Positions 53,934 to 62,421 of a DNA stretch of 64,000 bases are shown in pieces; within the stretch, counting starts at the first letter, position 1; each line of letters opens with the position of its first letter. Location of the stretch: assembly GCF_003955685.1 (NCBI RefSeq), contig NZ_RXHJ01000008.1:1-64000 (forward strand), in the 5' to 3' direction. The translations under genes were made by a program, and so were the position numbers. The notes beneath the pieces are model-generated. The model made no database searches. It saw nothing but the letters and a program-made list of their open reading frames with translations, and was not told the origin of the DNA. Source of the DNA: Corynebacterium hylobatis (GTDB lineage: Bacteria > Actinomycetota > Actinomycetes > Mycobacteriales > Mycobacteriaceae).

Positions 53934-54881
53934 ATGCTTACTGTCGTGTTCGGCGTCCTGGTCGGGCTGGTGATGCCGGTGCAGACCAACGCGAACTCGC
54001 GTCTGCGCCTGTCGGTGGGTTCGCCCTTCCTTGCCTCCCTGGCCTCCTTCACCGTCGGCTTCCTCGCTCTGCTCGCCGCCGTCCTGCTTCTCGACGCCCG
54101 CCTGCCCGACCCCTCCCTCACCACCGGCCATCCCGCCTGGCTGTGGTCCGGTGGCCTGCTGGGCGTGGTGGTGCTGACCGCCAACATCTTCCTCTTCCCG
54201 CGCCTGGGCAGCGTGCAGACCGTGGTATTGCCCATCACGGGGCAGGTCATCATGGGTCTGGCCATCGACCATTTCAGCCTCTTCAACGCACCCCAGACCA
54301 CGCTCACCGCCATCCGCTTGCTCGGAGCCCTGCTGCTGGTGGCCGGCGTCCTCGGTGCCATCGGGCTGGCGGACGCCCTCCTGCACCCGCACCGGGATCC
54401 CGGTCTCGCCGGCGCACCGGGAAGCGGACCTGGCCTGTGGGGCTGGCGGATCGCCGGGGTGGTCGCGGGCATGTTCTCCGCCACCCAGACCGCGGTCAAC
54501 GGCCAGCTCGGCGTGGTGCTGGACACCGCCACCGGTGCCGCCCTGATCTCCTTCGGGGTGGGGGTGGCCGTGCTGCTGCTCATCGTGCTGGCCGGCCGGA
54601 CCCCCTGGCAGCTGACGGTGCCGGAGGGTCAGCGGCGCAACCCGTGGTGGATGTGGATCGGCGGTTTGCTGGGGGCGGTCTTCGTCTTCGGCAACGCCTT
54701 CCTCTCCCCCGTCATAGGCACGGGCCTGACGGTGATGGTCATCGTGCTCGGACTCATGGCCGGCAGCCTGCTCATCGACCACTTCGGCCTGCTGGGGGCG
54801 AAACGCAAACCGGCCACCGTGCTGCAGGTCCTGGGACTTGCGTGCATGGTGGCCGGGGTGGCGGTCATCCGCCTGCTCTGA
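53934..54881 (+). CDS. DMT-superfamily transporter (YdcZ/DUF606 type)
   Basis: 315 residues with ten hydrophobic segments in two homologous halves. Each half contains an ATQTAVNGQLG- or MPVQTNANSRL-like sequence and ends near ITGQVIMGLAIDHF or VLGLMAGSLLIDHF. This is the internal duplication seen in YdcZ proteins, which usually have only one half per chain. GAGGAGG precedes the ATG. A role in export of small solutes is typical of the superfamily; substrate unknown. Confidence 0.88.
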   Translation: MLTVVFGVLVGLVMPVQTNANSRLRLSVGSPFLASLASFTVGFLALLAAVLLLDARLPDPSLTTGHPAWLWSGGLLGVVVLTANIFLFPRLGSVQTVVLPITGQVIMGLAIDHFSLFNAPQTTLTAIRLLGALLLVAGVLGAIGLADALLHPHRDPGLAGAPGSGPGLWGWRIAGVVAGMFSATQTAVNGQLGVVLDTATGAALISFGVGVAVLLLIVLAGRTPWQLTVPEGQRRNPWWMWIGGLLGAVFVFGNAFLSPVIGTGLTVMVIVLGLMAGSLLIDHFGLLGAKRKPATVLQVLGLACMVAGVAVIRLL

Positions 54882-54899
54882 GGCGGGCGGGATCGCAGG

Positions 54900-56315
54900 T
54901 TAGTTGCGTGCCCACCACTTGTCCAGGGTCAGGTTCGCGATGGTGATGTTGTCGATGTACTTGCCGCGGACCGCGTCGGTGCCGGTGGCGGAGCGGGCGA
55001 TGTCCTCGCTGCCGGCGCCGCGGAAGAAGACGGGCACCAGCATGTTGGTGTGGTTGCCGGAGTAGTAGTCATGGGCAGGGACCTCACCGACGGCACCGGT
55101 CAGGGCCTTGTAGTCCGGCGTCTCAGACTGGCCCGAGAGGTAACCGGTCTCGTGGTCGGCTGTGACGATGACCAGGGTCTCGTCCCAGGAGGAGTTCTCC
55201 TCGACCCAGGTGACAACGGTCTCGACGGCTTCGTTGAAGGCCTGGACCTCCTCGATGTCACGAGCAATGTCGTTGGCGTGGCCGGCCCAGTCGATGGCGC
55301 CACCCTCGATCATGAGGTGGAAACCGTCCTCGTCCTGGTTGAGGACGTTGAGGGCGCCCTCGGACATGGTGGCCAGGTCGACGACGTCGTTCAGCGCGGT
55401 GTCGTAGGGGGTGACGGAGTTGCCGGAACGGTCGTGCTGCAGGGTGTCGGCGACCTGCGCCAGGCCGAAGTAACGCTCGCCGTCGAGTTCACCGTTGGCC
55501 AGGGCCTCGAAGTCGGAGTCCTCCTCGATGAAGTTGAACTCGGTCTCACCGTTGGACAGACGCTCGTACTGCTCAGCGGTCATGTAGTCTTCGTCGGCGG
55601 TGGTGACATGCTGGTTGTCGTTGTTGAAGAAGGGGTGGCCGGCGCCCATGATGACGTCGAGATCGCTGTTGATCATCTCCTCCGCCATGTTGTTCAGGTC
55701 GTTGCGGTTCGGGTTGTGGGCGGCCCAGGCTGCCGGGGTGGCGTGGTTGAAGGGAACGCTGGAGACGACACCGGCCGCCTTGCCCTCGGCCTTGGCGCGC
55801 TCGGAGGTGTTCTCCACGGACGCGTCGGTCTCGTCGACGCCGATCTTGCCGTTCTCGGTCTTCTCACCGGTGGCCATGGCGGTGCCGGCGGCGGCGGAGT
55901 CGGTGAAGTTCTCCTTGACGTAGTTGTGATCGGCCCAGGCGCGGTCCGGCTCATAGGAGTTGTCGTGCTGGAAGGTGGTCATGGCCAGCTGGTTCCACTT
56001 GTCGCCCTCGTAGACCTGGACGGCCTCGCCCGGCGCCTCGGAGAGATCCGAACCGGCCTCACCCTCGACCTGGTAGCGGGTCTGCCCGGACTCGTAGAGG
56101 TTGGCGGCGGCCACATGGTTGTAGCCCATGCCGTCACCGACCATGTAGATGATGTTCTTCGGGGCCGTCTTGACGCCCGGCAGACCCGTGGAGGATTCGT
56201 GCCCCATGGAGGAGCCGGTGAAGGCGGTGGCGGAGGGGGCCACGAGACCGGTGAGCATGATGGCGCTGGTAGCTGCGGCAAGGATGGTGCGCGGCATGCG
56301 GCGGGAGAGAGACAT
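54900..56315 (-). CDS. Secreted alkaline phosphatase
   Basis: 471 residues with a Sec signal peptide (RMPRTILAAATSAIMLTGLV, cleavage about ATA-F). The metal and phosphorylation sites of the PhoA family are present: YMVGDGMGYNH, phospho-Ser in NFTDSAAAGTAMATGE, GGAIDWAGHAND and VTADHETGYLSG. ATG 56315 has AAGGA upstream; an earlier ATG at 56381 lacks one. It hydrolyses phosphomonoesters outside the cell and is commonly induced by phosphate limitation. C-terminus intact. Confidence 0.93.
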   Translation of the reverse strand: MSLSRRMPRTILAAATSAIMLTGLVAPSATAFTGSSMGHESSTGLPGVKTAPKNIIYMVGDGMGYNHVAAANLYESGQTRYQVEGEAGSDLSEAPGEAVQVYEGDKWNQLAMTTFQHDNSYEPDRAWADHNYVKENFTDSAAAGTAMATGEKTENGKIGVDETDASVENTSERAKAEGKAAGVVSSVPFNHATPAAWAAHNPNRNDLNNMAEEMINSDLDVIMGAGHPFFNNDNQHVTTADEDYMTAEQYERLSNGETEFNFIEEDSDFEALANGELDGERYFGLAQVADTLQHDRSGNSVTPYDTALNDVVDLATMSEGALNVLNQDEDGFHLMIEGGAIDWAGHANDIARDIEEVQAFNEAVETVVTWVEENSSWDETLVIVTADHETGYLSGQSETPDYKALTGAVGEVPAHDYYSGNHTNMLVPVFFRGAGSEDIARSATGTDAVRGKYIDNITIANLTLDKWWARN

Positions 56316-56771
56316 TCGAGTCCTTCGGAGATCGTCAAGTGCGAACAAAGCGGAGAGGGTGAGGAAGCAGAACGCGACCACCGCAGGACATCCCGCGGTT
56401 AACCCTCAACAGCACCCTAAGGACGCTTCATTAACGACCCCTTACCCACGGGTTAATGTTCAGACTATTTGAGATGACCTTTAGGGGGTCTGCAATATAG
56501 CCTGCTACCTGCACTTATGGTTTCTCCAGAAAGTTTTCCTCACGGACCTGTGGCGAAACCCGCGATCACGGGCACGCGAAGGCCATCCCGTGAGGACGCG
56601 CCCGCGACCAGCCCGGAAAAAGCAGAAAAAACCCGCGATGGGTCCGAAACCCCGGCTCACCGCGGGTCCGTGATCGCAGGGTCCCGCTACCTCCCCTCCG
56701 CCCTCACAACGGGGAAGCCCCCGCCCGGTGACCATTCACCGGGCGGGGGCTGTGCGGCAGGGCAGGAAGAG
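56316..56771. promoter_or_regulatory. Intergenic region between alkaline phosphatase and metB
   Basis: 456 bp without a credible gene. It contains the phosphatase promoter region (56316-56520, including GGTTAATG and AT-rich stretches), an imperfect long-range inverted pair GCGATCACGG (56562) and CCGTGATCGC (about 56669), an A-rich tract, and the metB terminator. No known RNA family was recognised. Confidence 0.5.
56716..56751 (-). terminator. Terminator of metB
   Basis: Perfect 16-bp GC-rich arms (AGCCCCCGCCCGGTGA and complement) with a 4-nt loop, 20 nt past the metB stop. The T-run is short, but the stem is very strong. Confidence 0.75.
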
Positions 56772-57956
56772 CTAGGCCTCCACGGCGGAGTCGGCGACCG
56801 CAGTGGCGGCGGCGACGGCCTCAAGAGCGACATCGATGTCGGCGAGTAGGTCGTCGAGGTCCTCGATGCCGATGGAGATGCGCACCAGATCGCGCGGGAC
56901 CTCCAGCTGGGAGCCGGCGGCGGACTGGTGGGTCATGGTCGCCGGGTGCTCGACGAGCGACTCCACACCACCGAGGGACTCGGCCAGGCAGATCAGGCGG
57001 GTGTTCAGGCAGAACACGCGGGCAGCCTCCTCGGAATGGAAGCGCACGGAGATCATGCCGCCGAAACGCCTCATCTGACGCTTGGCCACCTCATGGCCCG
57101 GATGGGACTTCAGACCCGGGTAGAGGACGGTGGAGACCAGGTCGGAGGCCTCGAGGTGCTCGGCGATGGCCTCGGCATTGTCGCAGTGGCGGTCCATGCG
57201 CACGGCCAGGGTCTTGATGCCGCGGGCGGTGAGGTAGGCGTCGAAAGGCGAGGGGATCGGGCCGACGCCGCCCTGGAACCACAGCAGCCTCTCATCGAAG
57301 GCCTCATCGTTGGTGACCACGACGCCGCCGACGACGTCCGAGTGGCCGCCGAGGTACTTGGTGGTGGAGTGCAGGACGTGGTCCGCACCCAGGGCCAGAG
57401 GCTGCTGCAGGTAGGGGGAGGCGAAGGTGTTGTCCACCACGAGAGCGGCGGAACCCTTGATCTTCGCGATGGCGGCGATATCGGTGATGCTCAGCGCCGG
57501 GTTGGTGGGGGTCTCCAGCCAGATCAGCTTCGTGTTGTCCCTGAGTGCGGACTTCACGGCGTTGACGTCGGTGGTGTCGACCACGGTGTACTCCACACCC
57601 CACTCACCGAAGGCCTGGTCGATGAGGCGCCAGGTGCCGCCGTAGGCGTCGTGGCCGAGGACGAGGTGGTCGCCCGGGCGCAGGAGGATGCGCAGGACGA
57701 CGTCGGTGGCGGCCATGCCGGAGGAGAAGGCGCGGCCGTACTGCGCACCCTCCAGGTTGGCGACGGTCTTCTCCAGGGCGTCGATCGTCGGGTTGCCGCA
57801 GCGGGTGTACTCGAAGCCGCCGCGCAGCTCGTTGAGGCCGTCCTGCGCGAAGGTGGTCGACGCGTAGATCGGCATGTTGATGGGGCCGTAGAGGCTGTCG
57901 GGCTCATATCCGGCGTGAATGGAACGGGAAGAAAAACCATTGAGTCCGTGAGTCAT
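56772..57956 (-). CDS. metB: Cystathionine gamma-synthase
   Basis: 394 residues of the Cys/Met-metabolism PLP family. Visible features are the PLP-binding Lys in HSTTKYLGGHSD, the Tyr/Arg motif FEYTRCGNPT near the N-terminus, VDNTFASPYLQQP and the C-terminal SLGGVESLVEHPATMTH loop. The ATG at 57956 is 7 nt after TATAGT (leaderless). An McbR-type site overlaps that promoter. It joins O-acetylhomoserine with cysteine in methionine synthesis. Confidence 0.93.
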   Translation of the reverse strand: MTHGLNGFSSRSIHAGYEPDSLYGPINMPIYASTTFAQDGLNELRGGFEYTRCGNPTIDALEKTVANLEGAQYGRAFSSGMAATDVVLRILLRPGDHLVLGHDAYGGTWRLIDQAFGEWGVEYTVVDTTDVNAVKSALRDNTKLIWLETPTNPALSITDIAAIAKIKGSAALVVDNTFASPYLQQPLALGADHVLHSTTKYLGGHSDVVGGVVVTNDEAFDERLLWFQGGVGPIPSPFDAYLTARGIKTLAVRMDRHCDNAEAIAEHLEASDLVSTVLYPGLKSHPGHEVAKRQMRRFGGMISVRFHSEEAARVFCLNTRLICLAESLGGVESLVEHPATMTHQSAAGSQLEVPRDLVRISIGIEDLDDLLADIDVALEAVAAATAVADSAVEA

Positions 57957-57963
57957 GTCGGCC

Positions 57964-57969
57964 ACTATA
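57964..57969 (-). promoter_or_regulatory. -10 element of the leaderless metB promoter
   Basis: TATAGT on the minus strand, exactly 7 nt before the ATG; the most canonical of the leaderless set here. Confidence 0.65.
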
Positions 57970-57983
57970 GACCAAGCGGTCCA
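57968..57983. promoter_or_regulatory. McbR operator upstream of metB
   Basis: TAGAC-N6-GTCCA, one base from the C. glutamicum McbR consensus TAGAC-N6-GTCTA, overlapping the metB -10 element. McbR represses sulfur-amino-acid genes when S-adenosylhomocysteine is high. Confidence 0.75.
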
Positions 57984-58005
57984 TGATGACACCACTGTTT
58001 CCGAA

Positions 58006-58785
58006 TTATATGCAGAGCGCGAACCAGCGTCCCGCCACGGTCTCCAGGGAGACCGGCAGCTCGTAGAGTGCGGAGAGGTTCTCCGAGGTCAGCGTGTTTT
58101 TCACCGGCCCGGCAGCCAGCACACGGGAGTCCTTCATGAGCAGGACATCGCTTGTCGACGCCGCGATCTCCTCCACATGGTGCGTCACCAGCACCGTGGT
58201 CAGCTCCGGACGCAGCCCCCGCAGCTCATCGAGGACACGCAGCAGCAGCTCCCGGCCCGGCAGGTCCAGGCCGGTGGTGGGTTCGTCGAGAAGCAGCAGC
58301 TCCGGTTCCGTGATCAACGCCCGCGCGATGAGCGTGCGCGCCCGTTCGCCCTGGCTCAGCTCCATCCAGCGGCGCCCACGTTTATCAGCCAGGCCGGTCA
58401 GCTCCAGCAGCTGCTCCAGACGCTCCAGCTCCGCGGCCGTCGGCGTCCAGCGCGGCAGTAGCCCGTTGGAACCGGTGACACCGCTGAGCACCAGCTCCGC
58501 CACCGGGTAATCCCCCAGCCGCTGGCGCGGATCCACCCAGCCGATACGGCGGCGCAGCTTCAGCAGCTCCACCCGGCCGAGACGCTCACCGAGGATGTCG
58601 ACGGTGCCGGTCGTCGGGTACCACCAGCCGCCCGCCAGCTTCAGGGCAGTGGATTTGCCCGCCCCGTTCGGGCCGAGCACCGCCCAGTGGGAACCGGCCG
58701 GCACCCGCCAGCTCAGGTTCTCCACCAGCCGGGTGCTGCCGCGGCGGACGGTGACGTCATCGAGGAGAAGAGCATGGTCAGTCAT
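58006..58785 (-). CDS. ABC transporter ATP-binding protein
   Basis: 259 residues, one ABC domain: Walker A LGPNGAGKST near residue 40, signature LSQGERARTLIARA, Walker B ELLLLDEPTTGLD and H-loop VTHHVEEI. The Q-loop region carries GWVDPRQRLGDYP, as in ModF/YlmA-like soluble ATPases. No permease is adjacent, so the transported substrate, if any, is unknown. ATG 7 nt after TAGACT (leaderless), back-to-back with the globin gene. Confidence 0.9.
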   Translation of the reverse strand: MTDHALLLDDVTVRRGSTRLVENLSWRVPAGSHWAVLGPNGAGKSTALKLAGGWWYPTTGTVDILGERLGRVELLKLRRRIGWVDPRQRLGDYPVAELVLSGVTGSNGLLPRWTPTAAELERLEQLLELTGLADKRGRRWMELSQGERARTLIARALITEPELLLLDEPTTGLDLPGRELLLRVLDELRGLRPELTTVLVTHHVEEIAASTSDVLLMKDSRVLAAGPVKNTLTSENLSALYELPVSLETVAGRWFALCI

Positions 58786-58792
58786 GCGGGCC

Positions 58793-58802
58793 AGTCTAGG
58801 CT
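58793..58802. promoter_or_regulatory. Overlapping divergent leaderless promoters (ABC ATPase / globin)
   Basis: Minus-strand -10 TAGACT (58793-58798) and plus-strand -10 TAGGCT (58797-58802) share two bases, and each is exactly 7 nt from its own ATG in a 24-bp gap. RNA polymerases cannot occupy both at once. Confidence 0.6.
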
Positions 58803-58809
58803 GGAAAAC

Positions 58810-59229
58810 ATGAGCACCCCGAAGTCCCTCTATGAGGAGGTCGGCGGCGACGCCACGTTCGCCCGGATCTCCGCCGGTTTCTACGAGCAGGTCAGAACCG
58901 ATGACATCCTCGGCCCCATGTACCCCGACGATGACTGGGAGGGCGCCGAGGCACGGCTGAAATGGTTCCTCGCCCAGTACTGGGGCGGGCCGGCCACCTT
59001 CAACGAACAGCGCGGCGCACCGATGCTGCGGCGCCGCCACTTCGAGTTCCACGTGGACCGTGAAGCCGCCATCCGCTGGCTCGAACTGATGAAGGTCTCC
59101 CTCGACCAGATCGACGACGAGACCATCCCGCCCGCCTACCGCCACCAGATCTGGGAGCACATGGAACGGGTGGCGGCGATGCTGATCAACCAGCCAGATC
59201 CGGGAACGCCAGGCGCACCGGCTCACTGA
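58810..59229 (+). CDS. glbO: Truncated hemoglobin, group II (trHbO)
   Basis: 139 residues. Group II features are Tyr B10 in ISAGFYEQV, MYPDDDW at the CD turn, FLAQYWGGP, the proximal His in LRRRHFEFHV and Trp G8 in IRWLELM. Probably binds O2 or NO for detoxification or redox work. The gene is leaderless (TAGGCT, 7 nt, ATG) and its 3' end overlaps ald by 44 bp. Confidence 0.92.
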   Translation: MSTPKSLYEEVGGDATFARISAGFYEQVRTDDILGPMYPDDDWEGAEARLKWFLAQYWGGPATFNEQRGAPMLRRRHFEFHVDREAAIRWLELMKVSLDQIDDETIPPAYRHQIWEHMERVAAMLINQPDPGTPGAPAH

Positions 59230-60280
59230 CCAGGCGCCCGACGCGGGTCATCACACCCGGGGCCAGCCCCGGGAAGCGGGAGGTCGCCCCGTCCACCCCG
59301 AGTTCCGCGATCGCGCGGACGAACGGTAGGGTCGCCCCCGTCAACGCCCGGGTGGAGGTGTTGGCCACTGCACCCGGCATGTTGGGCACCCCGTAGATCA
59401 GCGTGTCGTGGACCTGCAGGACCGGTTCCTCATGGCTGGTCTTGCGGGAGGACTCGATGCAGCCGCCCTGGTCGATGGCCACATCCACCAGCACCGCCCC
59501 CTTCTTCATGCGGGCGACCAGCTCGTCCGGCACCAGCGTCGGGGCCTTCGCACCGGCGACGAGGACGGCACCGATGACCAGATCGGCGTCGAGAAGCTCC
59601 TCCTCAATCGACATCGGGTCGGAGAGGATGGTGCGGACATTGCCCTGGTAGAGGTCGTCGAAACGCTCCAGCACCCGAGGATCGAGATCCATGACGGTGA
59701 CCGAGGCACGCGAACCCTGCGCCATGGCCACGGCCGAGGCGCCCACCTGACCGCCGCCGAGCACTACGACCTTCGCCGGCGAGATACCGGGCACACCGGA
59801 GAGCAGCACACCGCGACCACCCTTCTGGCTCATCAGGTGGTGCGCCCCCTCCTGGACCGCGAGGCGGCCGGCGACCTGACTCATCGGGGTGAGCAGCGGC
59901 AGCCCGCCGCGCGCATCGGTGACTGTCTCATAGGCCAGCGAGGTGATGCCGGAGTCTACCAGCGCCTGCGTGCACTCCCGGGAGGCGGCCAGGTGCAGGT
60001 AGGCGAAGAGGACCAGGTCCTCCCGCAGGAACTGGTACTCCTCCGGCAGCGGCTCCTTCACCTTGAGCACCAGCTCCGCCTCGTTCCACACCTCCGCGGC
60101 GGTGGCCGCGATACGCGCCCCGCGCTCCGCGTACTCCGCATCGGCGAAGGAGGAACCCTCGCCGGCACCGGTCTCCACGATGACCTCGTGTCCCTCGGTG
60201 ATCAGGGTGGCGGCACCGGCCGGGCTCAGCGCAACACGCCCCTCGTTGTTCATGATCTCTCTGGGGATACCGATGCGCAT
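59186..60280 (-). CDS. ald: Alanine dehydrogenase
   Basis: 364-residue NAD-dependent enzyme converting alanine to pyruvate and ammonia, or the reverse. N-terminal MRIGIPREIMNNEGRVALSP, catalytic Lys in LVLKVKEPLP and His in FAYLHLAAS, and the Rossmann segment VVLGGGQVGASAVAMA. ATG 60280 with GAGAGGA about 10 nt upstream. The C-terminus is intact; its tail overlaps the globin gene on the other strand. Confidence 0.93.
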   Translation of the reverse strand: MRIGIPREIMNNEGRVALSPAGAATLITEGHEVIVETGAGEGSSFADAEYAERGARIAATAAEVWNEAELVLKVKEPLPEEYQFLREDLVLFAYLHLAASRECTQALVDSGITSLAYETVTDARGGLPLLTPMSQVAGRLAVQEGAHHLMSQKGGRGVLLSGVPGISPAKVVVLGGGQVGASAVAMAQGSRASVTVMDLDPRVLERFDDLYQGNVRTILSDPMSIEEELLDADLVIGAVLVAGAKAPTLVPDELVARMKKGAVLVDVAIDQGGCIESSRKTSHEEPVLQVHDTLIYGVPNMPGAVANTSTRALTGATLPFVRAIAELGVDGATSRFPGLAPGVMTRVGRLVSEPVRLAFPDLAG

Positions 60281-60418
60281 GGCGTAACTGTCCTCTCTAC
60301 GGACCCTGCGGTGTGACCGTGGCTTCTTGATGGCTCCGACCATTGTGCCACGTCAGCCCCGCCGGACAGCAAAGGCTCTCCCGCGTTCTCCCACGCTGCG
60401 GCGACGACCGACCGGATC

Positions 60419-60424
60419 TAACAT
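60419..60424 (+). promoter_or_regulatory. -10 element of the leaderless chrA promoter
   Basis: TAACAT followed by 7 nt and GTG at 60432. It sets the start at GTG rather than the ATG at 60423, which would overlap the hexamer. Confidence 0.55.
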
Positions 60425-60431
60425 GTGGGCG

Positions 60432-61625
60432 GTGAGCACAGCACCGGAACCCCGCCGCCACCTCGGGGAGGTCATCCGCAGCTTCGGACTGCTCGGACTG
60501 ACCGCCTTCGGCGGGCCCACCGCCCACCTCGGCTACTTCCGCACCGAATTCGTCACCCGGCGCGGTTGGCTGAGCGAACGCAGCTACGCCGACATCGTGG
60601 CCCTCGCGCAGTTCCTGCCCGGCCCCGCCTCCTCCCAGGTCGGCCTGGCCCTGGGTTACCACCGCGCCGGCTGGGCCGGGATGTTCGCCGCCTGGCTGCT
60701 GTTCACCCTGCCCTCCGCGCTGGTCCTGGCGGGTTTCGGACTGTTCATGGCGGGTGGGGTGGTAGATGCCGGACAGGGGTGGATCGCCGGACTGCTCGCG
60801 GCGGCCGTGGCCGTGGTCCTGCACGCCGTCACCGGCATGGCCCGGTCCATGGCGGACACGAGGTTCACCGCCACCGTCGCGGTCCTCGCCGGGCTGGCGG
60901 TGCTGGTGCTTCCCGGACCCTTCACACATGTGGCAGTGCTGCTGGCGGCGGGCACGGTGGGCGTGCTGCTGCTCCGCGACGGGCGGGACGACGGCGGTGG
61001 CGAGGAGCTCGAGGGGATCCGTCCCGTCCCCGCCCGGGCGGCGGTGGGCAGCATCGTCGGCCTGGTGGTCCTACTGGTGGGACTGTGGGCGGGGGCCGCG
61101 CTGCTGGGCGGGGAACTGCTCACCCGCGCGACCGCCTATCTGCAGACCGGCTCGCTCGTCTTCGGCGGCGGGCACGTGGTGCTGCCGCTGCTTGAACAGC
61201 AGACCGTGGCCACCGGCTGGGTCAGCCAGTCGCAGTTCCTCGCCGGTTACTCCGCCGCCCAGGCCGTACCCGGCCCGCTGTTCACCTTCGCCGCCTACCT
61301 CGGGGCCGTCGACGGTGGGGTGTGGGGTGCGGCGCTGGCGGTCGTGGCGATCTTCCTGCCCTCGGCACTGCTCATGACCGCGGGGCTGCACTTCTGGGGC
61401 CGGTGGCGCCACTCCCCCGTCCTGCGGGCCGCCTTCACGGCGGTCAACGCGGCGGTGGTGGGTCTGCTGGGCGCTGCCTTCTGGGATCCGGTGCTGGTAC
61501 ATGGCATCACGGGAACCAGTTCCCTGGTCATCGCCGCCCTGTGCTGGCTCGGTCTGGCGAAGTGGGGCCTGCCGCCCTGGTCGGTGGCGGCTTTCGCGGC
61601 GCTGGCCGGGGCGGTGCTGCTCTGA
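60432..61625 (+). CDS. chrA: Chromate transporter, long-chain CHR family
   Basis: 397 residues with about ten helices in two homologous halves. The N-half motif is FGGPTAHLGYFRTEF with LAQFLPGPASSQVGL; the C-half motif is FGGGHVVLPLLEQQ with QAVPGPLFTFAAYLG. CHR proteins export chromate as an oxyanion. No chrR-type regulator is next to it. Start from leaderless geometry (GTG 60432); ATG 60423 is the alternative. Confidence 0.9.
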   Translation: MSTAPEPRRHLGEVIRSFGLLGLTAFGGPTAHLGYFRTEFVTRRGWLSERSYADIVALAQFLPGPASSQVGLALGYHRAGWAGMFAAWLLFTLPSALVLAGFGLFMAGGVVDAGQGWIAGLLAAAVAVVLHAVTGMARSMADTRFTATVAVLAGLAVLVLPGPFTHVAVLLAAGTVGVLLLRDGRDDGGGEELEGIRPVPARAAVGSIVGLVVLLVGLWAGAALLGGELLTRATAYLQTGSLVFGGGHVVLPLLEQQTVATGWVSQSQFLAGYSAAQAVPGPLFTFAAYLGAVDGGVWGAALAVVAIFLPSALLMTAGLHFWGRWRHSPVLRAAFTAVNAAVVGLLGAAFWDPVLVHGITGTSSLVIAALCWLGLAKWGLPPWSVAAFAALAGAVLL

Positions 61626-61656
61626 GCCGGGTGGGCGGCGGGATAATACGGGGCGT

Positions 61657-61742
61657 CGTCACATGTCACATCAACAACTTATTCCGCCGCTGGCGAACTG
61701 GGCTTATGCGGCAGACTGAGCTTGTTGACGTGACATGTGACG
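61657..61742. repeat. Structured repeat element, copy 2
   Basis: 86 nt with 21-nt inverted arms (one mismatch), CGTCACATGTCAC and onward. Contains TCAACAAC, exactly 19 nt, then CTGGGCTTAT as in copy 1 (43882-43968). It lies in the convergent space between chrA and the 61798-62421 gene. Confidence 0.7.
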
Positions 61743-61797
61743 AAGGTGCGCATTTTCCGACATGACACGTCACCGACTCACCCGACCACGGGGCCGC

Positions 61798-62421
61798 CTA
61801 GAACAACGACAGGCGGGTGGAACGGTAGACGGTGCCGAAGGGGGCATCGAGACGCACCCAGCGCCCCAACACAGAGACCCGCAGGTGACGCGGGATGTCA
61901 ATGGGGGCGGCGAAACCCGGGATAAGCCCCAGGGAGGTGCAGGCGAAGATCATCCGCATGGTGATCTCAGCGGTACCGGCCTCCTCCTCGACGGTGAGGA
62001 CGACCTGGTCCAGCAGGCTGGCCGGCGGACCCAGCGGACCGGAGAACTGGCGCGCCAGGGCCTGACCCTTGTCGGCGAGTTCCCGGACCACATCAACGGG
62101 GATGTTGCCCACCAGCATGAAACCCTCGGCGGGCGGCAGTGCGCCGGGCCAGTTCGGGTCACGGGCGGGCCCGATGGTCTCGGAGCCGTCGCGGAGGGCG
62201 TCGAGAAGCTCCATCGCAGAGACCACCGCTCCGTCACGGGAGGCGGTGCCCTGGATGCGGCGTGAGGCGACAACCTGGAACGGGGTGGTGACGAACACGT
62301 CCACCCACTCGCCCAGTTGACGGAACCTCACGGAGGCGGAGGCGTCGAGATCCACCGAGCGGCCGATCAGCGACTGCAGTCCCGGCGCGCCGTCGAGGAT
62401 CCGCAGCGATTCGGTGATCAC
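61798..62421 (-). CDS. Conserved hypothetical protein
   Basis: 207 residues, soluble, mixed alpha/beta. The N-terminus (SLRILDGAPGLQSLIGRSVD) and middle (PPAEGFMLVGNIPVDVVREL) show no motif I know. The GTG start overlaps the thioesterase stop by 4 nt, so the two are translated together. The pair seems conserved in corynebacteria (from memory). A role in lipid or acyl handling would fit but is not shown. Confidence 0.75.
   Translation of the reverse strand: MITESLRILDGAPGLQSLIGRSVDLDASASVRFRQLGEWVDVFVTTPFQVVASRRIQGTASRDGAVVSAMELLDALRDGSETIGPARDPNWPGALPPAEGFMLVGNIPVDVVRELADKGQALARQFSGPLGPPASLLDQVVLTVEEEAGTAEITMRMIFACTSLGLIPGFAAPIDIPRHLRVSVLGRWVRLDAPFGTVYRSTRLSLF

Noticed and set aside
57957..58005. 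SAM or other riboswitch ahead of metB
   Set aside because: The promoter hexamer lies 7 nt before the ATG, leaving no leader for a riboswitch.
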